A stretch of DNA of 12,199 nucleotides from Acidimicrobiales bacterium (lineage in GTDB: Bacteria; Actinomycetota; Acidimicrobiia; Acidimicrobiales; Palsa-688): the NCBI GenBank assembly GCA_030039575.1, contig JASHVH010000002.1, positions 1-12,199 of the forward strand, given 5' to 3'. Below, one piece after another: positions 1 through 6,400 of the stretch; within the stretch, counting starts at the first letter, position 1; each line of letters starts with the position of its first letter. Both the position numbers and the translations under genes were made by a program. The notes beneath the pieces were generated by a model. It did not search any database. It was not told where the DNA came from and was given only the letters and a program-made list of their open reading frames with translations.

Positions 1-717
1 TCTCAGTGGCGCCGGCGCTGGGACCTCCGCCGGTTCGGTTTCCACGGGCTTTCCCACTCTTATGCGTCGAGGCGTGTGGGTGAGATGGTGCGGGCCAACC
101 CGGGCAGTCACCGGCAAGAAGGCCCGCTGCGGGTGGTCACCTGCCACCTCGGGGCCGGCGCCTCCCTGGCGGCAGTGCGAGACGGTATTTCCGTAGACAC
201 CACCATGGGGTTCACGCCTCTCGAGGGGCTCGTGATGGCCACCCGCTCAGGTTCTGTCGACCCGGGGCTAGTCCTTTGGTTGGAAGAACACGCTGGGATG
301 CCCTCTTCCGAACTGGCTTCGACGCTCGAGCACAGGTCCGGCCTCCTCGGGCTGGCCGGCACCGCCGACATGCGGGCCGTGCTGGCCGCTGAACAGGCGG
401 GCGACCAGGACGCGGTCCTTGCTATGGGGGTCTACCTCCACCGGCTGCGGGCCGGCGTGGCGGCCATGGCCGCCGCCATGGCGGGAGTCGACGCGGTGGT
501 GTTCACCGGTGGGGTCGGTGAACGTTCTGCCGCCGTGCGGTGGAGGGCGGTCGCGGGCCTCGGTTTCCTCGGTGCCCAACTGGACCAGGCGGCCAACGAG
601 GCAGCCCAAGGAGACCAGGAGGTAGGGGCTGAAGGGGCCGGCGCCAGGGCTTTTGTAATCACTGCGCGAGAGGACATCGAGATCGCCCGCGGCGTCCGCC
701 AGGTCCTGGGTGGGTGA
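1..717 (+). CDS. ackA: Acetate kinase, C-terminal part (5' end outside window)
   Basis: Acetate kinase interconverts acetate + ATP and acetyl phosphate + ADP in the cytoplasm, usually together with phosphotransacetylase. The frame is open from base 1 with no start in context, so the gene begins upstream; about 238 residues are visible of a family norm near 400. Near the left edge the frame reads RRFGFHGLSHSY, a family signature, followed by HLGAGAS, DTTMGFTPLEGLVM and TRSGSVDPG. Further on comes VFTGGVGE, the conserved ASKHA-fold nucleotide-site motif, and the tail has the usual REDIEIAR-type ending. Many family members have Asn where this one has Ala in HLGAGAS, but that position varies. The stop is TGA at 715-717, and the helicase gene starts 36 nt later on the same strand. 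No terminator is visible in that gap, so co-transcription is possible. The identification is firm; the N-terminal third cannot be judged. Confidence 0.95.
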   Translation, partial: SQWRRRWDLRRFGFHGLSHSYASRRVGEMVRANPGSHRQEGPLRVVTCHLGAGASLAAVRDGISVDTTMGFTPLEGLVMATRSGSVDPGLVLWLEEHAGMPSSELASTLEHRSGLLGLAGTADMRAVLAAEQAGDQDAVLAMGVYLHRLRAGVAAMAAAMAGVDAVVFTGGVGERSAAVRWRAVAGLGFLGAQLDQAANEAAQGDQEVGAEGAGARAFVITAREDIEIARGVRQVLGG

Positions 718-753
718 CCCGCCTAAGTCTTTGAGGGACGCCATAGTGGCTTA

Positions 754-3700
754 GTGCCATCACGATCGTCACAGCGGGCTTTGGCGCGCGCGGAGGAGCG
801 CGCCGGGCTGGCGCGCGTGCCGCACTACCCGGAAGAGCTGCCGATCACGGCGCGCAAAGACGAGATCCTGGCCGCGTTGGAAGCCAACCAGGTAGTGGTG
901 GTGGCGGGCGAGACGGGTTCCGGCAAGAGCACCCAGCTGCCAAAGATGTGCCTCGAAGCGGGCCGTGGTGTGCTGGGGATGATCGGGCATACCCAGCCCC
1001 GTCGCATTGCGGCGCGGAGCGTGGCCGAGCGGGTGGCCGAGGAGTTGGAGACCACGGTAGGCCGAGCGGTTGGGTACAAGGTCCGGTTCACCGACAGGGT
1101 GAGCGGTCCCACGCTGGTAAAGGTCATGACAGACGGCGTGCTGCTTGCCGAACTCCACGGGGACCCTGAACTGCGCAGCTACGACACGCTGATAATCGAC
1201 GAGGCTCACGAGCGCAGCCTCAACATCGATTTCATCCTCGGTTACCTGAAACGCCTCTTGCCGTCCCGGCCCGACCTGAAAGTCATAGTCACCTCGGCGA
1301 CCATAGATACAGAGCGGTTCTCTCGGCATTTCGGCGACGCGCCTGTGATAGACGTGCCCGGGCGGGCTTACCCGGTCGAGATCAGGTACCGCCCGCTGGT
1401 GGAGAGGAGCGAAGAAGGCACCGACGAAGAACCCATGGACGAGGTGCAGGCCGTGTGCGATGCCGTGGCCGACCTCTGCCGGGAGGGGCCGGGCGACATC
1501 CTTGTTTTCCTCCCGGGAGAGCGAGAAATCAGGGACACAGCCGAAGCACTGGCCAAGTCGGGGCTGAACGGCTTGGACGTGCTGGCCCTGTACGGAAGGC
1601 TTTCGTCCGCCGAACAGCACCGGATTTTCGAACCGCATACTGGGCGACGGGCCGTCCTGTCAACCAATGTCGCCGAAACCTCCCTTACCGTGCCCGGGAT
1701 CCGTTACGTGGTGGACCTGGGGACGGCGCGGATCTCGCGATATGGCCGGCGGACCAAGGTCCAGCGGCTCCCTATAGAACGCATATCCCAGGCCTCCGCC
1801 AACCAGCGAGCCGGGCGTTGCGGGCGCATCGGGCCGGGTGTCTGCGTCCGGCTCTATTCCGAAGAAGACTTCGCAGCGCGGCGGCCCTTTACAGAGCCTG
1901 AGATATTGCGGACCAACCTGGCTTCGGTCATCCTCCAAATGGCGGCCATCGGGCTCGGGGACGTCGAGAACTTCCCCTTTATGGAACCGCCCGAACGCCG
2001 CAATATCGCCGACGGCATCGCCCTGCTCGAAGAACTGGGTGCCTTTGCGGCGCCGCCCGGGCCAGGCACCATCAAGCTCAGCCCGGTCGGCCGCCAGCTG
2101 GCGCAATTGCCGCTCGACCCGAGGCTTGGGCGCATGGTCCTCGAGGCGGGACGCCTCGGCTGTCTCGATGAGGTCCTCGTTATCGCGTCGGGCCTTTCGG
2201 TGCAGGATCCCAGGGAGCGCCCGGCCGATAAACGCGAAGCAGCCGCGGCGCTGCACGCCAGGTTTGCCGACGAGAACTCGGACTTCATGTCCTACCTTCA
2301 TCTCTGGGACTACCTCGACGAACGCCAGGCCGAGCTCAGTTCGAGCCAGTTCCGCCGGCTGTGCCGCAAGGAGATGATCTCGTACCAGCGGGCCAGAGAG
2401 TGGCAAGACGTGCAGGGCCAGTTGGCCGAAATATGTGGTCAGATCGGGACCGGGCAGATCGGGACCCCGCAGATCGGGACCCCGCAGATCGGGACTGGGC
2501 AGATCGGGGCTGGTCAAATTGGGGTCGCGCAGGTCGGGCCCAGAGGGCAAATTGGGCGCAGGGGGCAAAGCGGGCTGCAGGGGCAACCGGCCTTCGTGGG
2601 ACGGGGACGACTGTCAACGCGCCGGGACGGAGCCGAAGCTGAACAAGGTCGTCAGCCGGCCCTCGTGCACCAGGCCTTGCTGAGTGGGCTCGTCACCCAG
2701 GTCGGTGTGCGAGAAGGCGACCGCACGGAGTTCTCCGGCCCACGTGGCACCAGGTTTGCCGTATGGCCGGGGTCCGTACTGGCCAAGAAGTCCCCCCGGT
2801 GGGTAATGGCAGCCGAACTGGTGGAAACCGGCCGTTTGTGGGGCCGGGTCGTGGCGCCCGTTCGCCCCAAGTGGGTCGAGAAAGCCGCGTCCCACTTACT
2901 GAAATGGTCCTACAGCGAGCCGGAGTGGGACGCCGCCCGTGGCGCCGCCCTGGTATTTGCCCGCGCCACTCTGTACGGCCTTACCGTCGTGGCCGGCAGG
3001 CGCGTCGAGCTATCTCGGCTCCGTCCTGACACTGCCCGGGAAATGTTCATCGAACGCGCCCTCGTGGAAGGCGATTGGGACGACGTGCCGGGGTTTGCGC
3101 GCCGGAACCGCGATTTGGTGGACGAGTCCCGAGCGCTGCTACACCGGGCGCGTCGCCACGAACTGACGGAAGGCGACCAGGCCCTGTTCGACTTCTACGC
3201 CTCCCGCCTGGGGCGGGAAGTGACGTCGGGGGCCGCTTTCCGGGACTGGTGGAAGCGTTCGGGCCACGCTCTGCCGGGCGGCATGGTGGCTTCCCCCGAG
3301 CAACTCTGGGGGCCGCCTTTCGTTGACCTGGACCTGGCCGGCTTCCCCGATGTTTGGAGCAGCGCCGGGGCCGGGCCCCTCAACCTTCACTACGAGTGGG
3401 CGCCGGGCACCGACGAGGACGGGGTCCACGTCGAGGTCCCCTTGGCCCAACTGGGAAAGCTGCCCGGTGAGCGGTTGGAGTGGCAGGTCCCCGGCCTTCG
3501 CGAAGAGCTGGTAGTAGCCCTTCTGCGTTCCCTGCCGAAAGATCTGCGGCGCCACTTGGTCCCGGCGACCGAGCATGCCAAAGAGTTCGTGGCCAAGGCA
3601 TCACCGAACGACGGCCCGCTGCTTGCCGTTCTGGCCTCGCACATGAGCGCGGCCGGCGGGGTCAGGATCTCGTCGCGAGATTTCGACTGGGCCAAAGTGC

Positions 3701-4770
3701 CCGCTTACTTACGCCCCACTTTCCAGGTTGTCGGTGATGGGGGGCACGTGCTCGCCAACAGTAAGGACGTGGAGGACCTGTACACGAGCTTGCAGCCCCA
3801 GCTCATGGCCGCGCTCAGGGCCGCCGCCGCGTCGGCCTCCCTCGGGGGTGGCGCCCAGCAGCGGCATTCGACCTGGGATTTCGGGGAACTGCCAAAGGTC
3901 TTCGAACCTGAGTGGAACGGCGCCCTCCTGAGGGCGTACCCGGCTCTGGTCGACGAGGGCGATGGGGTAAGCGTGCAGGTCTTCCCCGACGAGGCTTCGG
4001 CTCGAACGGCGATGGCGGCGGGCACTCGACGGTTGCTGCTCCTCAACCTGCCGTCTCGCCGTCAGCTCGCCGACGGGCTGGAACGCCTCCTCGACAACCG
4101 TACGAAGCTGGCGATGGCGGCTTTGACCGTCTCCCCCTACCGGTCTACGAGGGACCTCGCCGAGGACGCCATTGTCGCGTGCCTGGACGAAGTAGTGGCC
4201 CGGAACGGCGGTCCGGCCCGGAGCGCAGAGGGCTTCGAGGCGCTGGTCCGGGCGGTTCGAGAGCAGGTCGGGGCGGCGGCCAAAAGGGCTGTGCTGGCCG
4301 CCGCCCGTATCATTACCCAGCTCCAGGGCCTGGAGGAGCGGAGACGGGAGCTGGCCGCCAGGACGGGGGCCGGTTCGCCGGCGGTAGCGGCTGCGCTCAG
4401 TGACGTCGCTGAGCAGCTGACGGCTCTCGTGGGCCCTAGCTTCGTGAGCCGGGCCGGCCTCGAGCGCCTACCGGACGTCGAGCGCTACCTGGCCGCGGTG
4501 GAGCGCCGGCTGGAGCGCCTCCCCGCCGACCCCCGCCGGGACCTCGCCCTCACCGAGAGGGTGCGATCGTTGCAGTTCAGGCTGGAGGAGGCGACGGCCG
4601 AGGCCCAGCTGGACGGGGCGGGCGCCGCTGAGCTCCGGGCCCTAGACGACTTGCGTTGGATGATCGAGGAGCTGCGGGTCAGTTTCTTCGCCCAGTCTCT
4701 TGGGACGCGGGTGCCGGTGAGCGAGGAGCGGGTGGTGCGGGCCATCGCCGCCCATAGGCGCTCGGCGTAG
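754..4770 (+). CDS. hrpA: ATP-dependent DEAH-box RNA helicase HrpA, full length
   Basis: A cytoplasmic 3'-5' RNA helicase of the bacterial HrpA family, implicated in mRNA processing and, in E. coli, in rescue of stalled ribosomes. At 1338 residues it matches the roughly 1300-residue long form. Motifs seen: Walker A GETGSGKST (52-60), DEAH (149-152), SAT (181-183) and motif VI QRAGRCGR (351-358). A winged-helix/HA2 region follows to about residue 560, then an OB-fold region (about 638-740, containing WVMAAELVETGRLWGR), then a long C-terminal region resembling DUF3418 that ends in WMIEELRVSFFAQSLGT, very like the E. coli protein. Residues 563 to about 612 are a degenerate five-residue repeat (QIGTG/QIGTP) absent from my recollection of E. 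coli HrpA; they lengthen the HA2-OB linker. GTG at 754 is the farthest upstream start; the only purine-rich stretch, GAGGG at 732-736, lies too far away to be a convincing ribosome site, so the start is less certain than the identity. Confidence 0.96.
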   Translation: MPSRSSQRALARAEERAGLARVPHYPEELPITARKDEILAALEANQVVVVAGETGSGKSTQLPKMCLEAGRGVLGMIGHTQPRRIAARSVAERVAEELETTVGRAVGYKVRFTDRVSGPTLVKVMTDGVLLAELHGDPELRSYDTLIIDEAHERSLNIDFILGYLKRLLPSRPDLKVIVTSATIDTERFSRHFGDAPVIDVPGRAYPVEIRYRPLVERSEEGTDEEPMDEVQAVCDAVADLCREGPGDILVFLPGEREIRDTAEALAKSGLNGLDVLALYGRLSSAEQHRIFEPHTGRRAVLSTNVAETSLTVPGIRYVVDLGTARISRYGRRTKVQRLPIERISQASANQRAGRCGRIGPGVCVRLYSEEDFAARRPFTEPEILRTNLASVILQMAAIGLGDVENFPFMEPPERRNIADGIALLEELGAFAAPPGPGTIKLSPVGRQLAQLPLDPRLGRMVLEAGRLGCLDEVLVIASGLSVQDPRERPADKREAAAALHARFADENSDFMSYLHLWDYLDERQAELSSSQFRRLCRKEMISYQRAREWQDVQGQLAEICGQIGTGQIGTPQIGTPQIGTGQIGAGQIGVAQVGPRGQIGRRGQSGLQGQPAFVGRGRLSTRRDGAEAEQGRQPALVHQALLSGLVTQVGVREGDRTEFSGPRGTRFAVWPGSVLAKKSPRWVMAAELVETGRLWGRVVAPVRPKWVEKAASHLLKWSYSEPEWDAARGAALVFARATLYGLTVVAGRRVELSRLRPDTAREMFIERALVEGDWDDVPGFARRNRDLVDESRALLHRARRHELTEGDQALFDFYASRLGREVTSGAAFRDWWKRSGHALPGGMVASPEQLWGPPFVDLDLAGFPDVWSSAGAGPLNLHYEWAPGTDEDGVHVEVPLAQLGKLPGERLEWQVPGLREELVVALLRSLPKDLRRHLVPATEHAKEFVAKASPNDGPLLAVLASHMSAAGGVRISSRDFDWAKVPAYLRPTFQVVGDGGHVLANSKDVEDLYTSLQPQLMAALRAAAASASLGGGAQQRHSTWDFGELPKVFEPEWNGALLRAYPALVDEGDGVSVQVFPDEASARTAMAAGTRRLLLLNLPSRRQLADGLERLLDNRTKLAMAALTVSPYRSTRDLAEDAIVACLDEVVARNGGPARSAEGFEALVRAVREQVGAAAKRAVLAAARIITQLQGLEERRRELAARTGAGSPAVAAALSDVAEQLTALVGPSFVSRAGLERLPDVERYLAAVERRLERLPADPRRDLALTERVRSLQFRLEEATAEAQLDGAGAAELRALDDLRWMIEELRVSFFAQSLGTRVPVSEERVVRAIAAHRRSA
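2440..2590 (+). repeat. 15-bp tandem repeat array inside hrpA
   Basis: Direct repeats with a period of exactly 15 bp start at 2440, 2455, 2470, 2485, 2500, 2515 and 2530. The unit is close to CAGATCGGGACCGGG and encodes Gln-Ile-Gly-Thr-Gly/Pro. The first five copies are nearly identical; later copies decay (CAAATTGGGG..., CAGGTCGGGC...) and two or three further degenerate Gln-x-Gly copies with small phase shifts run to about 2590. Because 15 is a multiple of three, the helicase frame stays open. The array sits in the linker between the HA2-like and OB-fold regions, away from the catalytic motifs. Confidence 0.93.
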
Positions 4771-4781
4771 CCTCCGGCCGA

Positions 4782-4833
4782 ACCGCTTTGTCCGGTTTGT
4801 CACGGTTTTTACGTATAAACGGGACAAAGCGGT
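4782..4833. terminator. Inverted repeat in convergent gap, possible bidirectional terminator
   Basis: ACCGCTTTGTCC at 4782-4793 is perfectly complementary to GGACAAAGCGGT at 4822-4833, a 12-bp stem. The stem can continue after one G-G mismatch with GTTT (4795-4798) against AAAC (4817-4820), leaving a loop of about 18 nt. It lies between the hrpA stop (4770) and the stop of the opposing gene (4848-4850), the expected place for a shared terminator. Neither strand has a clear U-run after the stem, so it is not a textbook intrinsic terminator. It could act by another route, or be an mRNA-stabilising hairpin or a protein site. Confidence 0.5.
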
Positions 4834-4847
4834 CGCCTGGAAAGGAT

Positions 4848-5744
4848 TTACAAGAGCCGTCGGACGGTCGCCACCATCTCAGCACCCGACATTACGGACG
4901 TTAGGTGGGCGACCCGCCACCCGGCGGCGGCGAGCTCGTTCAGTTTGCGTCGCTCCCTGTCGAAGGCGGAACGGGAGGCGACCCTGTGCGTCCGACCTAC
5001 GATTTCGGCCGCCACCCGCCGGTCGGGCCAAGCCATGTCGAGCACGTAGACGTTGCGGCCTACGCCCGTCACAAAATGCGTCTTGAACGGTGCCAGCGGT
5101 CGCAGCGCCTCGAACGCCCGCGCCTCGAGGATGCTGTCGGCAGCCGGGCGCTCAGCCCGCAGCGCCAGGAGGTCCTCCATCGTCGACCGTCCCCGTGCGT
5201 TGGGCGCGGTCCTCTCGAGGCCCCTCTGCAACCCCGCGACACTCCAACGACGCTCGATCAACCCCTCGTCCAGCAGCCGCTCGAGGACGTCGGCTTTGTA
5301 CCGGCCGGCCAGGTCGAGAAGCGTCCGGGACGGCGAGGTGACGAGGACTCCGTACTTGACGGCGACGTCTTCGGCCGGCAGTGGCGCGCCTCGATGGACC
5401 ACAACGCCGGCCAGTTTGGGGTTATGCGGGTGCGGCACGGTCAGTTCCGGCACTGACGCCGCAGTTGTTGTCCCGGAGAGGCGGTGCAGGACGGCCGCGC
5501 CAGTGTGGGAGACAACCGCATGGGGACCGGCGGCCAGCGCGGCGGCCACAGGGGGCTCGCACCGGTGTGCTGGCCGGCCATTGAAGGCGTAGACGCCCAT
5601 CCGGGACCTGCGAAGATGACCCTGGCAGGCGGCGCGGGTCAGCTGGGCGCGACTAACCCCGAGGTGAGCCGCCTGCGCGGCCGAGAAAAGACCACATTGG
5701 CCCTCGGCCAGCCGGCAGAGAGCGGTGCGTAGGGCTTGTTCCAT
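4848..5744 (-). CDS. AbiEi-type winged-helix protein with C-terminal DUF559/PD-(D/E)XK-like domain
   Basis: This belongs to the large actinobacterial family annotated as type IV toxin-antitoxin AbiEi-like / DUF559 proteins, whose function is mostly unknown. From ATG at 5744 it has 298 residues. The N-terminus (about 5-55) looks like a winged helix (AEGQCGLFSAAQAAHLGVSR ... GVYAF). The middle carries the family pattern VTSPSRTLLDLAGRYK. The C-terminus resembles a Vsr-like nuclease fold: Glu207 in SILEA, Asp236 in LDMAWP, Glu247 in AAEIVG, His253, then AFDRERRKLNELAAAGWRV. Relatives usually have Asp-Gly after Glu-x; here Val249 replaces that Asp (codon complement at 4998-5000), so activity may be altered. 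A longer reading from GTG at 5801 adds 19 residues but has no ribosome site and a non-family N-terminus; GGCTGGGG precedes the ATG I chose. No AbiEii-type toxin is nearby. It faces hrpA and diverges from mraZ. The family call is good; function is unknown. Confidence 0.85.
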   Translation of the reverse strand: MEQALRTALCRLAEGQCGLFSAAQAAHLGVSRAQLTRAACQGHLRRSRMGVYAFNGRPAHRCEPPVAAALAAGPHAVVSHTGAAVLHRLSGTTTAASVPELTVPHPHNPKLAGVVVHRGAPLPAEDVAVKYGVLVTSPSRTLLDLAGRYKADVLERLLDEGLIERRWSVAGLQRGLERTAPNARGRSTMEDLLALRAERPAADSILEARAFEALRPLAPFKTHFVTGVGRNVYVLDMAWPDRRVAAEIVGRTHRVASRSAFDRERRKLNELAAAGWRVAHLTSVMSGAEMVATVRRLL

Positions 5745-5820
5745 GGCCCCAGCCAACACGGGCCCGGTGACCGTGCCCACCCATCGGGGGAGGCAAATCA
5801 CGAAGCAGGCAAACGAAAGC

Positions 5821-5850
5821 TTGCCCGGGTGGGGGATAGTGGCTTATAGT
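5821..5850 (+). promoter_or_regulatory. Candidate sigma-70-type promoter of the mra/dcw operon
   Basis: TTGCCC at 5821-5826 (four of six matches to TTGACA) and TATAGT at 5845-5850 (fits TANNNT) are separated by 18 bp. Transcription would begin near the A-run at 5856-5858, giving a leader of about 55 nt before mraZ. It is the only good promoter pair I see between the divergent genes, and it overlaps the GTGG repeats. This is inferred from sequence alone. Confidence 0.5.
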
Positions 5851-5868
5851 GGAGGAAAGTAGAGGCGG
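5829..5868 (+). promoter_or_regulatory. MraZ operator (MRZ box): four 10-bp-spaced repeats
   Basis: Four direct repeats lie exactly 10 bp apart: GTGGGGGATA (5829), GTGGCTTATA (5839), GTGGAGGAAA (5849) and a degenerate GTAGAGGCGG (5859). MraZ proteins in other bacteria bind repeated TGGG-like or GTG-containing boxes with one helical turn between copies, just upstream of mraZ. The spacing, core and location all fit. The repeats cover the promoter spacer, the -10 element and the likely start site, so bound MraZ would be expected to block its own operon. Binding itself is inferred. Confidence 0.78.
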
Positions 5869-5911
5869 AGGGAGGGACCCCCTTGCCTAAACGGAGCATG
5901 CGAGCAGGCAA

Positions 5912-6400
5912 GTGGAGCGATTCCATGGCAGTTTCGAGTACTCCCTCGACGCAAAGGGGCGCCTGATCTTGCCGGCGCGGTTGCGGGGTGAGTTCGAGAC
6001 GAAGAAAGCGTACGTCTCGGGCTACCCGGACCGATGCCTAGCGGTGTGGCCGCCGGCACAGTTCGACCGGTTCCTGGCTCAAGCCGAGGTCATGGAGAGC
6101 TATGGGAGCGAGGGGCGCAACTTGGCCAGGGTCCTGAGCGCACTTTCCACCGATGCGGAGTTCGACGCCCAATGGAGGCTTACCATTCCGGCCAACCTGC
6201 GAGAGTACGCCGGTCTCGAGCCGGACCAGCCCGTCATGGTCGTCGGTGCCTTGAACCGCGTTGAGCTATGGCGGGTCGAGTTGTGGCACGAACGCACCGC
6301 CGCCAGCATCGAGAGCCTCGCCAATGGCACCAGCCCGTTGTTCTCCGAGCCCGGCCGTCCGCCGGCGTCGGCCCTCCAACCCCCAGAAGGGTCGCAATGA
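5912..6400 (+). CDS. mraZ: Transcriptional regulator MraZ
   Basis: MraZ is the DNA-binding regulator encoded first in most dcw clusters; it forms ring oligomers on repeated boxes upstream of its own gene. The protein has 162 residues, slightly above the usual 140-150 because of a Pro/Ser-rich tail. It contains two AbrB/MraZ-like halves, each with the D-x-x-x-R motif: DAKGR (13-17) followed by LILPARLR, and DAQWR (85-89) followed by LTIPANLREYAGL. In the second half Trp replaces the usual Gly before Arg. Residues 116-125 read RVELWRVELW, a five-residue tandem duplication. GTG at 5912 is the only possible start: an in-frame TAA lies at 5888-5890 and the protein begins directly with the family pattern (HGSFEYSLDAKGRL). 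The ribosome site is weak. The stop overlaps the rsmH start by ATGA (6397-6400). A repeat operator and promoter lie 50-90 nt upstream. Confidence 0.97.
   Translation: MERFHGSFEYSLDAKGRLILPARLRGEFETKKAYVSGYPDRCLAVWPPAQFDRFLAQAEVMESYGSEGRNLARVLSALSTDAEFDAQWRLTIPANLREYAGLEPDQPVMVVGALNRVELWRVELWHERTAASIESLANGTSPLFSEPGRPPASALQPPEGSQ
6257..6286 (+). repeat. 15-bp tandem duplication in mraZ
   Basis: CGCGTTGAGCTATGG (6257-6271) is followed directly by CGGGTCGAGTTGTGG (6272-6286). Both encode Arg-Val-Glu-Leu-Trp, and all differences are synonymous. Relatives usually have a single copy of the NRIEIW-like pattern at this place, so this looks like an old in-frame duplication. Confidence 0.7.
6385..6391 (+). 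promoter_or_regulatory. Ribosome binding site for rsmH
   Basis: AGAAGGG ends 5 nt before the ATG at 6397 that overlaps the mraZ stop. It is the main support for choosing that start over the downstream ATG at 6529, which also has a fair site (GAGGGG, 6517-6522, 6 nt away). Confidence 0.6.

Noticed and set aside
148..171. Acetate kinase HLGAGAS with Ala where many members have Asn, as a possible active-site loss.
   Set aside because: That position is variable in the family's G-x-G-x-S pattern, and the rest of the signature is intact.
743..753. ATAGTGGCTTA just before hrpA is identical to 5836-5846 in the mraZ operator, hinting at a second MraZ site.
   Set aside because: Chance alone gives a number of 11-base matches in 12 kb, and here there is no 10-bp-spaced repeat: the next GTG is 8 bp away and is the hrpA start codon.
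2440..2590. Regular repeats that could be taken for a CRISPR array.
   Set aside because: Units of 15 bp are joined directly without unique spacers, and they are in frame within hrpA. They are a coding tandem repeat.
5827..5877. G-rich runs around the mraZ promoter as a G-quadruplex.
   Set aside because: The runs of three or more G are split into two groups almost 40 nt apart, which makes a stable four-tract fold unlikely. The 10-bp repeat explains the region better.
5898..5966. Small open frame from ATG 5898 (22 codons) overlapping the mraZ start out of frame, a possible leader peptide.
   Set aside because: The nearest GGAG is only one base from the ATG, and the peptide has no notable feature. 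Random short frames are common.
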